From NCBI RefSeq assembly GCF_020708045.1, contig NZ_JAJFES010000005.1:90538-154537 (forward strand): a stretch of 64,000 nucleotides of DNA, read 5' to 3'. The first letter of the stretch is position 1. Each line of letters starts with the position of its first letter. This document shows positions 18,618 to 27,107 of this stretch, one piece after another. The stretch comes from Massilia sp. IC2-278. Lineage in GTDB: Bacteria > Pseudomonadota > Gammaproteobacteria > Burkholderiales > Burkholderiaceae_D. A model generated the notes under the pieces. The model did no database searches and was not told where the DNA came from. It saw nothing but the letters and a program-made list of their open reading frames with translations. Position numbers and translations under genes: made by a program.

Positions 18618-19025
18618 ATGGAACTGCTTCCCGTCCGCCTTCCGCCCGGCGCCGACCTGCGCTCCGCGCTGGAAACCCTGCTGCGCCAGCACGGGGCCGG
18701 CGCCGCTTATGTCTTGCAAGGCATCGGCAGCCTGAGCGTGGCGCAATTACGCCTCGCCGGGCGGCCCGCTCCGACCGAACTGCGCGGCGACCTCGAAATC
18801 CTGACACTGGCTGGTTCCCTTTCACCCGACGGCGCGCACCTGCACATGTCGGTGGCCGATGCCGACGGCCGCGTCACCGGCGGCCATGCCTGCGCCGGCT
18901 GCACGGTGCGCACGACCGCAGAGATCCTGGTCGCCCTGCTGCCCCAGCACCGCTTCCGCCGCATGCTGGACGACGCCACCGGGTTTCCGGAATTGTCGAT
19001 CGCACGTGCGCACTCGCAGGATTAG
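18618..19025 (+). CDS. PPC/DUF296-domain DNA-binding-type protein
   Basis: A 135-residue protein that is one whole PPC (DUF296) domain: LPVRLPPGADLRSALETLL, AAYVLQGIGSLSVAQLRLA, LEILTLAGSLSPDGAHLHMSVADADGRVTGGH, and a final TTAEILVALLP. In plants this domain follows AT-hooks; free-standing bacterial members form trimers and are named DNA-binding proteins only by extension. The conserved His of HLHMSVAD and GGHACAG are present. It is monocistronic in a 100-base gap after the DUF4124-like gene. Confidence 0.85.
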   Translation: MELLPVRLPPGADLRSALETLLRQHGAGAAYVLQGIGSLSVAQLRLAGRPAPTELRGDLEILTLAGSLSPDGAHLHMSVADADGRVTGGHACAGCTVRTTAEILVALLPQHRFRRMLDDATGFPELSIARAHSQD

Positions 19026-19132
19026 CCAGGGACTGGCCAGGGGCTGACCAACACGCGCGTTGGTTCAACGACAACGGCGCCGGTTTTAGCGTGGCATGCG
19101 CCCGATCGTCCTTGTCGGCTATGGCCGCTTTT

Positions 19133-19471
19133 TTACCTGACCTTCTCCATCATTTCTTTACAGACGATGGCTTCGCCGTCCTTGCCGGCCGCGGCAATCC
19201 TCTCCTCGAGTTCCTTATTCGCCTCGGCCAGCACTTCGCGGTACTCGGCCGACTGCCGGATCGCTGTTATCCCGAACCGTTCCTCGATAGTGAAAGCCGC
19301 GAGCATTTTGTCGTATTCTCTTCGGAAGAGAGCTGGATCGAAGGAACGGCAACGATGTTCGACTGAATCGAACAATGCCAATTGAGCCGATGCCGAATAC
19401 TCCCAGACAGCAAGGGCATTCAGCGGCAGCAGTGCACAGCCAAGGAGGGTGTAGAGCAAAGCGCGCGACAT
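19133..19471 (-). CDS. Small exported protein of unknown function
   Basis: A 112-residue protein with a plausible signal peptide (MSRALLYTLLGCALLPLNALA). The mature part contains HRCRSFDP and IVCKEMME, giving two likely disulfide cysteines, and otherwise charged helices (FRREYDKMLAAF, EYREVLAEANKELEERIAA). I do not recognise a family. The ribosome site is weak (AAGGCG). Signal peptide and lack of any competing gene support it, but the call is moderate. Confidence 0.6.
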   Translation of the reverse strand: MSRALLYTLLGCALLPLNALAVWEYSASAQLALFDSVEHRCRSFDPALFRREYDKMLAAFTIEERFGITAIRQSAEYREVLAEANKELEERIAAAGKDGEAIVCKEMMEKVR

Positions 19472-19586
19472 CGGTTCGCCTTAGAAAATGTTATCCGTTA
19501 TCGGCTGTATGCATCCAGCGGGTCGATCGCGAACCCGCCAGGTCAGCCACAGGAGTCAGTGTAAGCTGTTTTTTTGCGGAACAGGT

Positions 19587-21539
19587 TCACGCCGCCAGCT
19601 TCTCCGCCCGCATGCTGCGCGGGAAACGCAATTCGTAACGCAGCCCCTGCCCCGGCATGCTGTCCACGTGCACCGTCCCGCCCAGCGCCCCGGTTACCAG
19701 GTTGAACAGGATGTGCGCCCCCAGTCCGCTGCCGCCGCTGCCGCGCTTGGTGGTGAAGAAGGGATCGAACAGTTTGTCGAGCGACTCCCGGTCCATGCCG
19801 GCGCCATCGTCGGCGTAGGTGAGCGTGACCGTCTCGCCATCGAGCACCGCACGGATCGCGATCTTGCCGGCCTGCTCGCGCTCGAAGCCATGCACGAGCG
19901 AGTTCACCACCATGTTGGTGACGATCTGCGACACGGCGCCCGGATAACTGTCCAGCACCAGGTCGTGCGCGCAATCGACCTCCACCTGCACAGGCCGTCC
20001 TTTGAGCTTGGGCTGCAGCGAGAGCAGCACTTCGTTCAGGTAATTGCGTAGGTTAAAACTGCGGATGTCGCCCGAGGACTGGTCCACCGCAACCTGCTTG
20101 AATGAACGCACCAGGGCCGCCGCGCGCTGGGTGTTGGTGGTCATGATGCGCAGCGACTGGTCGACGATGTCGAAGAAATTGCCCAGGCTATCCTCGGTCA
20201 TCTCGCCATTGGCCAGCTCTTCGCGCGTGAGGCGCAGCTCTTCCACCAGGTGGCTGGTGGCCGTCACGCAAATGCCCAGCGGCGTATTGATCTCGTGGGC
20301 CACGCCCGCCACCAGGCCGCCCAGCGAGGCCAGCTTTTCCTGGCGCACCAGCTCGCCCTGCGCCTGCTGCAATTGCGTAAGCGCCGTGTTCAGGGCCGCA
20401 TTCTGCTCTTCCAGCTGTTCCTTGGTGGCGCGCAGCTTGCGGTCGGCCTGCATGCGCGCGATCGCCACCGCCACATGGCTGGCCATGAAGGCGAGCAAGT
20501 CGAGGTCGGCCTTGGTGTAGACCACGGACGGGTCGTAGCTCTGCACGATCAGCACGCCCTGCGGCTTGTCGTGCACCAGCATCGGCGCCCCCATCCAGCT
20601 GGCGATGTCGACGTTGCCCAGCGGCTCCCTGACCTGTCCGCTGGCCACCAGGCGCGCAAAGCTGCCGGCATCGTGCAATTGCGCCTGCTTCGAGTGCAGC
20701 AGGTAGGAGCACATCGCCTTGCCGTAGGGGAAGCGCTTGACCGGCGCCTCGCTGTCCTTCTGGTCGACGAAATACGGAATGCTGAAGTCCTGGGTTTCCG
20801 GGTGATACAGGCCGATCAGGAAATTCTCCGCCACCATCAGTTCGCCGATGATGCGGTGCAGGCTGGCGGTCAGCGTGTCGGTGTCGAGCGCACTGGCCGA
20901 CAGATCGGCGATCTGGTACAGCGCGTGCTGCACCTGCTCGGCGCGGCGCCGCTCGGCCACCTCGTGCGCCAGGCGCGCGGTGCGTTCCTGCACGGCGCGC
21001 TCGAGGCGGTCCATGCTTTGCAGGCTCTGCAGCGCTACCGACACGTGGTTGGCGATGACCGCGAACAGGGCCTGGTCTTCGTCGCTGTAGGTGTGTTCGG
21101 GGGTATAGCTCTGGATCACGATGGCGCCCAGCGGCAGGTGCTGCTGGTCGAGCAGCGGGCAGCCCATCCAGTGCTCGGCCGCGCTGCCGGCGCCGAAGCT
21201 CGATCCTTCGCGTTCGCGGGCATGGAAATCGTCGGCCGTGACCACCAGGTTGCGGCCATTCAGGATGACCCAGGCAGTGGGCGACTCGTCGGGCGACGCC
21301 AGGCGCACTGGCTGGTTCAGCTCGGGGCCCTCGTCGGATTCGTCGACGAAGTAGACGAAGCGCACCGTGCCTTCGTCACGGTCGGACAAGGCCACATAGA
21401 AATTGGCCGCGTACATGATGCGGCCCAGCGCGCGGTGCACGGCGCGGATGAATTCGGTGATGTCGCTGCAACTGGTCGAGGTCTGCCCGATTTCAAGCAG
21501 CATTGACTGGACCGCTTCCAGCCGGTCGAGACGTTCCAT
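19587..21539 (-). CDS. Cytosolic double-GAF sensor histidine kinase
   Basis: A 650-residue kinase without membrane segments. GAF domain 1 covers about residues 15-175 and GAF domain 2 about 215-362; the two are related (both contain ENF/ANFYVAL-like strands, an MGxPxLxxxxPxGxxIVQSY core and an ASHVAVA/ANHVSVA end). A coiled coil (365-400) leads to the H-box with His415 in AGVAHEINTPLG, and the ATPase domain carries the N box (NMVVNSLVHGFE), DDGAGMD and a GSGGSGLGAHI lid. There is no receiver or DNA-binding domain and no regulator gene next to it, so it is an orphan in this window. The HD-GYP regulator 1.5 kb away on the other strand is one possible target. Confidence 0.88.
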   Translation of the reverse strand: MERLDRLEAVQSMLLEIGQTSTSCSDITEFIRAVHRALGRIMYAANFYVALSDRDEGTVRFVYFVDESDEGPELNQPVRLASPDESPTAWVILNGRNLVVTADDFHAREREGSSFGAGSAAEHWMGCPLLDQQHLPLGAIVIQSYTPEHTYSDEDQALFAVIANHVSVALQSLQSMDRLERAVQERTARLAHEVAERRRAEQVQHALYQIADLSASALDTDTLTASLHRIIGELMVAENFLIGLYHPETQDFSIPYFVDQKDSEAPVKRFPYGKAMCSYLLHSKQAQLHDAGSFARLVASGQVREPLGNVDIASWMGAPMLVHDKPQGVLIVQSYDPSVVYTKADLDLLAFMASHVAVAIARMQADRKLRATKEQLEEQNAALNTALTQLQQAQGELVRQEKLASLGGLVAGVAHEINTPLGICVTATSHLVEELRLTREELANGEMTEDSLGNFFDIVDQSLRIMTTNTQRAAALVRSFKQVAVDQSSGDIRSFNLRNYLNEVLLSLQPKLKGRPVQVEVDCAHDLVLDSYPGAVSQIVTNMVVNSLVHGFEREQAGKIAIRAVLDGETVTLTYADDGAGMDRESLDKLFDPFFTTKRGSGGSGLGAHILFNLVTGALGGTVHVDSMPGQGLRYELRFPRSMRAEKLAA

Positions 21540-21738
21540 GGTTTCCCCTTATGCTGAACTAATGACCGCCAAGTGATGCACTAAGGAAATATTAGCAGTA
21601 GTTTGCCTTGGCAAATAGCTCTTTGGGAATGCGGCCGCCTGTACGCGGCAGAAAGACAACGCGCGTGCTGAACTTGCAAAGTGCCGAGCAAGGGAGCAGG
21701 ATGGGCTCACCTCAGCCCAACCAACAAGGAGACCGAGC

Positions 21739-22053
21739 ATGATCAAGGTGAGCGTAATGTACCCGAACGGCCCCGACGCCCATTTCGACGAGGCGTATTA
21801 CCGGGACAAGCACATGCCGATGGTCAAGGAGCTGATGGGCGAGCATTGCAAGTCCTATTCCGTCGACCGGGCGCTTGCATCAAGCGCGTCCGATGCGAAC
21901 GCGCCCTATATCGCCATGGGCCATCTGTTCTGCGAGTCGGTCGAAGCTTTCCAGGCCGGGTTCGGTCCGCATACGAAGCAAATCATGGCCGACATCCCGA
22001 ACTACACCAACCAGAAGCCGGTGATCCAGATCAGCGAAGTGCTGGTGGGTTGA
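21739..22053 (+). CDS. EthD-family protein
   Basis: A 104-residue ferredoxin-like alpha/beta-barrel (EthD) protein: MIKVSVMYPNG at the start, FDEAYYRDKHMPMVKELMG in the middle, and the C-terminal YTNQKPVIQISEVLVG typical of the EthD pattern. AAGGAGA lies nine bases upstream of the ATG. Members are small dimeric cytosolic proteins; some take part in ether or polyketide degradation, but most have no known role. Confidence 0.85.
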   Translation: MIKVSVMYPNGPDAHFDEAYYRDKHMPMVKELMGEHCKSYSVDRALASSASDANAPYIAMGHLFCESVEAFQAGFGPHTKQIMADIPNYTNQKPVIQISEVLVG

Positions 22054-22068
22054 GTCGGCCAGACCGCC

Positions 22069-22200
22069 ATGCTCGCCGCCGCCCTGCTATCGGTTCTTGC
22101 GGTCCTTGGCCTCGGCTGGGTTCTGTATGTCAACGCGAGCGATCGCAGGAAGTTCGAAAAACAACTCGAACAGTATCTCGCCGACGATAGCGCCGCGTAG
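22069..22200 (+). CDS. 43-residue single-pass membrane protein
   Basis: ATG 22069 opens a frame of 43 codons ending in TAG at 22198-22200. Residues 2-22 form one hydrophobic helix (LAAALLSVLAVLGLGWVLYV), followed by a charged amphipathic tail (DRRKFEKQLEQYLADDSAA). It starts 15 bases after the EthD gene on the same strand and is probably co-transcribed. The layout, helix then charged cytoplasmic tail, is typical of real small membrane proteins, but there is no strong ribosome site and no family I know. Confidence 0.5.
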   Translation: MLAAALLSVLAVLGLGWVLYVNASDRRKFEKQLEQYLADDSAA

Positions 22201-22248
22201 CATGCGGCACGCCAGCTGCCCGTTGTGCCGCTGCCGGGCGATGGCGTG

Positions 22249-22713
22249 TCAGCTGGCGTTGCGCTTCAGGGCGGCGCAACGCGCAACGATCCTGTCCGCA
22301 TCGGCCGGCGTCAGTCCGGTGCCTGCATCGACCAGATAAAGGTGTTCGCAAGACACATCGAAGTAGGCTTCCATGTCGTCCACGATTACATACGGTTGCT
22401 CCATGGCATGGTGTGCCGCCAGCCATGCTTCGATTTCCCGTTGGCGTATGCCCGGCACGTAGTCGTCAGGGCTGTCCATGATCGGCGTCACGCCGATGAA
22501 ACGCGCCGCGAAACGCTCTCCCCCGCCTGCCGTCAGCCATCCAGCCAACTCGGCGAGCGAGTATTCTTCGCGCCACGTGGACGAGATAACGACGGACAGC
22601 TCGGGAACCGCATCGAGGATCTGCCAGAGCCGCGGCAAGGCCGAAAGAGGCTTGCCGGCGCGCCCGAGGGGATAAGGGTGGAGCACGCCATCGAAGTCCA
22701 GGAATAGAATCAT
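22249..22713 (-). CDS. HAD-domain protein (PF18143 type)
   Basis: A 154-residue protein starting at ATG 22713 with GGAG seven bases upstream. It begins with the HAD motif I (ILFLDFDGVLHP, both Asp present), has motif II Ser in VVISSTWRE and a later YVIVDDMEAYF that supplies the acidic motif. This corresponds to the small HAD domain family found in secreted or stand-alone bacterial proteins. It probably acts as a cytosolic phosphatase; no substrate can be inferred. It lies downstream of two small genes on the same strand. Confidence 0.8.
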   Translation of the reverse strand: MILFLDFDGVLHPYPLGRAGKPLSALPRLWQILDAVPELSVVISSTWREEYSLAELAGWLTAGGGERFAARFIGVTPIMDSPDDYVPGIRQREIEAWLAAHHAMEQPYVIVDDMEAYFDVSCEHLYLVDAGTGLTPADADRIVARCAALKRNAS

Positions 22714-22783
22714 CCGGCCGCTCCACAAGATGCCGCCCGGATCGTTCGGGCTGGTCGCGTATTCTCCTACGCTGCCGGACGGC

Positions 22784-23284
22784 TCAGCGCGGGGCGCGGA
22801 AATCGTTCTCGATCCAGGCCAGGGCCGACGCCGGGGTCAGCTTGAAGGTCGGCGCCACGCGCACCTTGGCCACTTCCTCGCCCATCTCGTCGGTGGCGGC
22901 CAGCATCGCGTACGGATCGTCATCGTCTGGGACTATGTCGAGCGTTACCTTCAGCTCGCCTCCTTCGGTCGAGACCACGGTGCTCTTGTGCAGCATCGCG
23001 TGCAAATGCTGCTCGTGGCGGCGGATGACTTCCGAGGCCGTCTTGATCAGCGTATTAAAGGCGTTGACGTCGAGCGGCTTCGGGTTCTTCTTGTCGCGGC
23101 CCATGGTCCAGGGACCGACCAGCGCCGGCTCGCGCTCGCCATCCTTGTACATGGCGACCGCCCAGCCTTCGTCGTCTTCGTTCTTGATCACCTTCGCGGT
23201 CCAGCCGTTGCCTTGCCACAGGCGCGGCTCTTGTACCGGCGCGTCGTCGTCGCCCGTTTCCAGGTCGTTTACATCGTCATTCAT
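22784..23284 (-). CDS. Conserved acidic protein of unknown function
   Basis: A 166-residue cytosolic protein starting at ATG 23284 with GGAAG upstream. The N-terminus is acidic (DDVNDLETGDDDAP), followed by WQGNGWTAKVIKNEDDEGWAVAMYKDGEREPALVGPW and a DIVPDDDDPYAM segment. It looks like one compact alpha/beta domain. I do not recognise it. The Pro-rich small gene 55 bases upstream on the same strand may share its promoter. Confidence 0.72.
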   Translation of the reverse strand: MNDDVNDLETGDDDAPVQEPRLWQGNGWTAKVIKNEDDEGWAVAMYKDGEREPALVGPWTMGRDKKNPKPLDVNAFNTLIKTASEVIRRHEQHLHAMLHKSTVVSTEGGELKVTLDIVPDDDDPYAMLAATDEMGEEVAKVRVAPTFKLTPASALAWIENDFRAPR

Positions 23285-23339
23285 TGCTCGCTGCTTCCAT
23301 CTTGCCGGGCTCGCGCCCAAAGCAAGATCATAGAGGAAA

Positions 23340-23600
23340 TCAGGCGAGGGGGTGCGGCCGATCGCGCTTGCCGGGCGCATCTTTTGCACGGATGCGCATG
23401 CCGGGCAGGCGCGGCGGACGGACCGGCGGCGGCAAGGGCGTGCGCAGCGGGTCGATGTTCGGCTGGCGCGGCGCTTCGCGATTGAACGGGTTGATGATGA
23501 TGGGCGGAATGGTAGGCGGCGCCGATGGCGGTCCCTTCGGCCCTCCCCCCGCCCAGGCCTGGCGGTACGGCGAGTTCATCATGGTGCTGAGAGGATGCAT
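23340..23600 (-). CDS. Small proline-rich protein
   Basis: An 86-residue protein from ATG 23600, supported by AGGAGGG four bases upstream, one of the best ribosome sites in the window. The sequence is Pro/Arg-rich and disordered (PPSAPPTIPPIIINPF, PPPVRPPRLPG) with a basic C-terminus and no signal peptide. No enzyme domain is expected. It is the first gene of a possible pair with the acidic 166-residue protein; opposite charge of the two products is suggestive of a contact but this is inference. Confidence 0.6.
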   Translation of the reverse strand: MHPLSTMMNSPYRQAWAGGGPKGPPSAPPTIPPIIINPFNREAPRQPNIDPLRTPLPPPVRPPRLPGMRIRAKDAPGKRDRPHPLA

Positions 23601-23817
23601 GAGGCCCTCCTACAACAAAAGCAGGCTGTCAGTATAGGTGGCGAGCCGCGCAATGCAAGGTCAAAAGACTGAGGTAACGCTTAAGCGATCGTTCGCGTTT
23701 ATCGTCCTTTGCCGCACTCCGGCCCGTCAAACCTGCCGTTTGTCGCAGGCCGCTCGCGGCGCCCCGGACAGAGGCCTACAGTGGAGCCATACCACCTGAC
23801 CTCATGAGGAGAACACC

Positions 23818-24192
23818 ATGAAAAAAATCGTCCCCTACATCGTCCTGATCCTGTGCGCGCTGCTGCTCTGGGACCTGCTGTTCAGCTTTGGCGATGCCAC
23901 CTTCCATATCGACGGCGACACGGTCGACGGCCCGATTGGCGCCGCGCTGGCGCTGCTGTTCGGGGCTGGTGGGGCGATCCTCGGCGTGGTGGTGGCGGTC
24001 GTGGTGGGCGTGGTGCTGGCAGTGGTGTTTGCCGGCGTCGGCGTGGTGCTGCTGGCGGCGCTCGGTGTGGCCGGCGTGGCGGTGGCAGCGGCCATCGTGC
24101 CCTTCATGCTGCCGCTGCTGGCGCTGGTGCTGGTGTGGTATCTGGTGAGCCGGTCGCGCAAGAACCGCGTGGTGCATGCGCAGGCCGTGTGA
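23818..24192 (+). CDS. Small multi-pass membrane protein
   Basis: A 124-residue hydrophobic protein with AGGAG eight bases upstream of ATG 23818. Segment 1 (residues about 5-26) is followed by a short polar loop (FHIDGDTVDGP), then two or three long Gly/Val/Ala-rich helices (residues 40-112) and a basic tail (SRSRKNRVVHAQAV), consistent with an inner-membrane protein with a cytoplasmic C-terminus. I do not recognise a family. The gene ends five bases before a REP-like palindrome pair. Confidence 0.75.
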   Translation: MKKIVPYIVLILCALLLWDLLFSFGDATFHIDGDTVDGPIGAALALLFGAGGAILGVVVAVVVGVVLAVVFAGVGVVLLAALGVAGVAVAAAIVPFMLPLLALVLVWYLVSRSRKNRVVHAQAV

Positions 24193-24196
24193 TTTT

Positions 24197-24338
24197 GTAG
24201 GGTGGACACCTGTGTCCACGCGGTACGGCAGCTGAAACGTGGTTGCGCATGCAAATAAAGGTTTGCATGCGCAAACGATTTTTCGACAGCGCATTCCATC
24301 AAATGATGAGACAGCGTGGACACAGGTGTCCACCCTAC
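24197..24338. repeat. REP-like inverted pair A, between convergent genes
   Basis: Two 25-bp arms (24197-24221 and 24314-24338) are perfect inverted copies of each other. Each arm is itself a hairpin of the form GTGGACA-N4-TGTCCAC. Between them lies a second hairpin with a 13-bp stem (24243-24255 and 24262-24274) built on a GCGCATGC core. Related arms occur at 32506-32601 and 44278-44477. The pair fills the gap between the membrane-protein gene and queC and probably acts as a two-way terminator. Confidence 0.85.
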
Positions 24339-24372
24339 GAAATGCAAAGGCGCCATATCGGCGCCTTTTCGT

Positions 24373-25089
24373 TTATTCGCGTACCGCTTTCTCGGCCGCG
24401 TACTGCTCATACCCCCGTGCCCGCAGCGCGCAGGCCGGGCAAGTGCCGCAGCCATAGCCCCAGTCGTGGCGCGCACCGCGCTCGCCCAGGTAGCAGGTGT
24501 GGGTTTCGAAGCGCACCAGATCCACTAGGGCCTGCCCGCCGGCCTGCTCCGCCAGTTCCCAGGTCTGCTTCTTGTCGATCCACATCAGCGGCGTCTCGAC
24601 CTTGGTGCGCGTGGCCATGCCCAGGTTCAGCGCCACCTGCAGCGCCTTCATCGTGTCGTCACGGCAATCCGGATAGCCCGAGAAATCGGTCTCGCACATG
24701 CCGCCCACCAGCACGTTCAGGCCGCGGCGGTAAGCGACGGTGGCTGCCACCATCATGAACATCAAATTCCGGCCGGGAACGAAGGTATTCGGCAAGCCGT
24801 TCGCCTGCATCTCGATCGCCACATTGCTCGTCAGCGCCGTATCGGAAATCTTGCCGATCAGCCCGAGGTCGATCATGTGGTCTTCGCCCAGGTGCGCATC
24901 CCATTCGGGCGAGAGCGCGCGCATCTTTTGCAGCACGTTTGGACGGACCTCGAGTTCGATGGCGTGGCGCTGGCCATAATCGAAGCCGATGGTCTCGACG
25001 CGTTGGTAACGTTGCAGGGCCCAGGCCAGGCAGGTGGTGGAATCTTGCCCGCCACTGAAGAGGACGAGGGCGGTATCGGGAGGCAGCAT
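24373..25089 (-). CDS. queC: 7-cyano-7-deazaguanine synthase QueC
   Basis: A 238-residue ATP-dependent enzyme that converts 7-carboxy-7-deazaguanine to preQ0 in queuosine synthesis. The PP-loop motif SGGQDSTT is at residues 12-19, with [31 protein letters not shown] and MWIDKKQTW as family blocks. The C-terminal zinc site is C-x-C-x2-C type ([13 protein letters not shown]) with an upstream HTCY cysteine. Length and order match the family. No other queuosine gene is in the window. It is transcribed divergently from tamA over an 86-base gap. Confidence 0.95.
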   Translation of the reverse strand: MLPPDTALVLFSGGQDSTTCLAWALQRYQRVETIGFDYGQRHAIELEVRPNVLQKMRALSPEWDAHLGEDHMIDLGLIGKISDTALTSNVAIEMQANGLPNTFVPGRNLMFMMVAATVAYRRGLNVLVGGMCETDFSGYPDCRDDTMKALQVALNLGMATRTKVETPLMWIDKKQTWELAEQAGGQALVDLVRFETHTCYLGERGARHDWGYGCGTCPACALRARGYEQYAAEKAVRE

Positions 25090-25175
25090 GTGTGGATTCT
25101 TGGCTAGTTAATCGTTCGCCAGCATTTTTGCAATTCCGTTAAGATGACCTCAGCATTGACACTGAATGGAGAGAC

Positions 25176-27107
25176 ATGGTCCTCGCACCATCCCAGCGGA
25201 CCGTAGCGGCGCCACGGCGATTGCGGATTTTGGCACAAATCGTGCTGTCCGTGTACGCCGTGCTTGGCGCCCAGGCCGCCACTGCCCAGACCCAGGGCAT
25301 CAATTACAACGTGCGCATCGACGCACCCCGCCAGCTCGACGACTTGCTCGAGGATAACCTCGACCTGCTGCGCTGGCGCGGCAACGCGCGCGTGGACCTC
25401 GAACAACTCCAGCGCCTGGTGCGCGACACGCCCGAGCAAGCCAAGGCCCTGATCGCCACCGAAGGCTATTACTCGCCGCAAGTGTCCGCCGGCCTCGACA
25501 CGAGCGGCGGCACGCCGGTGGCGCGCGTCATCGTCGAACCCGGCGAGCCGACCCTGGTGAGCGACATCGACCTGGTGCTGCAAGGCTTCGTGCCCTTCGA
25601 ACAAGGCGGCGCGCCCTACGACGCCGCGGCCCTGCGCAACCGCTGGTCGCTGCCGGTCGGCGCGCGCTTCCGCCAGGCCGACTGGGAGGGCGCCAAGCGC
25701 GACCTGCTGCGCGAAGTCGTGCAGTCGCGCTTCCCGCGCGCGCAGCTGGTGGAAACCAGTGCCACCGTCGACCCGGAAACCCGCAAGGCCTCGCTGCGCG
25801 TGGTGATGGACAGCGGCCCGGAAATGCGCTTCGGCGAGCTGCGCATCCGCGGCCTGAAGCGCTATCCGTCCACCGTGATTACCAACCTGAACAAGATCAG
25901 GCCGGGCGACGAATACAGCGAAACGGCGCTGCAGGCGCTGCAATCGCGCCTGCAGGAAACCGGCTACTTCTCGACCGTGGAAGTGAGCGCCGACATGCGC
26001 GCCGTACTCAACGCCGAGATCCAGGACATCAAGGAAGACAACGATCCGGATGCGCCGGCGCCGTCGGCCACTGCCCAGGCCGCCGACCCGAACGCGCCTG
26101 CCGTCCCCGGCCAGGCCGCCACCGGCGTCAAGCCCCCTGCTCCCGGCCCGACCGTGCTGCCGGTGCTGGTGCGCGTGACCGAAAACAAACAGAAGAACGT
26201 CGAAGTCGGCCTCGGCTTCTCGACCGACACCGGCGCCCGCGCCCAGATCGGCTACGACGACCTGAACGTGTTCGGCAAGCGCATGAAGAGCGACGTCATC
26301 TACGAACAGAAGCGCCAGAGCGCACGCGCCGATTTCTACTGGCCGACCACGCCCGACGGCTACAACGACAGCGTCGGCGGCGGCGTCGAGCGCGAAGACG
26401 TGCGCGGCGAAATTACCACCACCGCCAGCGTGGCCGCGCGCCGCGCCTGGGGCACGCCGGAACTCGAACGCAGCCTGACCCTGGAGGTGCTGGCCGAGAA
26501 GCGCGAAGTCGCCGGCCTCGACACCACCTACTCGCGCAGCATTCCGCTCACCTACAACGTCACGCGCCGCAAGCTCGACAATTTGCTGCAGCCGACGCGC
26601 GGCTATGCGCTGAACTGGCAGGTCGGCGTGGCGCCGCTGCCGCTGCTGACCGACGAAAAATTCATCCGCGGCTACACGCGCGGCGTGTATTACCGCCCGG
26701 TCGGCGAAACCGGCACCCTGATCCTGCGCGGCGAAGCCGGCGCCGTCTTCTCGAAGGACAAGGACGGCGTGCCGAGCAGCTTCCTGTTCCGTGCCGGCGG
26801 CGACCAGTCGGTGCGCGGCTACGGCTACCAGCAGCTCGGCGTGCAGGAAGGCAACGCCATCGTCGGCGGGCGCTACCTGCTTACCGCCGGCGCCGAGTAC
26901 CAGTACTGGTTCCGCCCACCCTGGGGCGTGGCCGTGTTCTACGATGCCGGCAATGCCGGCGACAAGTTCAGCGACCTGCATCCGAAGTCGGGCTACGGCG
27001 TGGGCGCGCGCTGGCGCAGCCCGGTCGGCCCGATCAACGTCGACGTCGCCTATGGCCACGCCGTCAAAAAGGCGCGCCTGCACTTCTCACTTGGATTTAC
27101 CTTCTGA
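25176..27107 (+). CDS. tamA: Translocation and assembly module protein TamA (Omp85 family)
   Basis: A 643-residue outer-membrane protein that works with TamB in outer-membrane protein insertion and lipid transport. A signal peptide (to about residue 38, AATAQ) is followed by three POTRA-like domains (about 45-280; each ends with a strand such as LRIRGLKRYPSTVITNLNKIRPGDEYSE). A Pro/Ala-rich insert of about 35 residues (DAPAPSATAQAAD...) separates them from the 16-strand barrel, which has LVRVTENKQKNVEVGLGFSTD at its start, the Omp85 RGY motif in SVRGYGYQQLG and a C-terminal HFSLGFTF. GGAGAG precedes the start. The stop overlaps the tamB start by one base. Confidence 0.93.
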   Translation: MVLAPSQRTVAAPRRLRILAQIVLSVYAVLGAQAATAQTQGINYNVRIDAPRQLDDLLEDNLDLLRWRGNARVDLEQLQRLVRDTPEQAKALIATEGYYSPQVSAGLDTSGGTPVARVIVEPGEPTLVSDIDLVLQGFVPFEQGGAPYDAAALRNRWSLPVGARFRQADWEGAKRDLLREVVQSRFPRAQLVETSATVDPETRKASLRVVMDSGPEMRFGELRIRGLKRYPSTVITNLNKIRPGDEYSETALQALQSRLQETGYFSTVEVSADMRAVLNAEIQDIKEDNDPDAPAPSATAQAADPNAPAVPGQAATGVKPPAPGPTVLPVLVRVTENKQKNVEVGLGFSTDTGARAQIGYDDLNVFGKRMKSDVIYEQKRQSARADFYWPTTPDGYNDSVGGGVEREDVRGEITTTASVAARRAWGTPELERSLTLEVLAEKREVAGLDTTYSRSIPLTYNVTRRKLDNLLQPTRGYALNWQVGVAPLPLLTDEKFIRGYTRGVYYRPVGETGTLILRGEAGAVFSKDKDGVPSSFLFRAGGDQSVRGYGYQQLGVQEGNAIVGGRYLLTAGAEYQYWFRPPWGVAVFYDAGNAGDKFSDLHPKSGYGVGARWRSPVGPINVDVAYGHAVKKARLHFSLGFTF

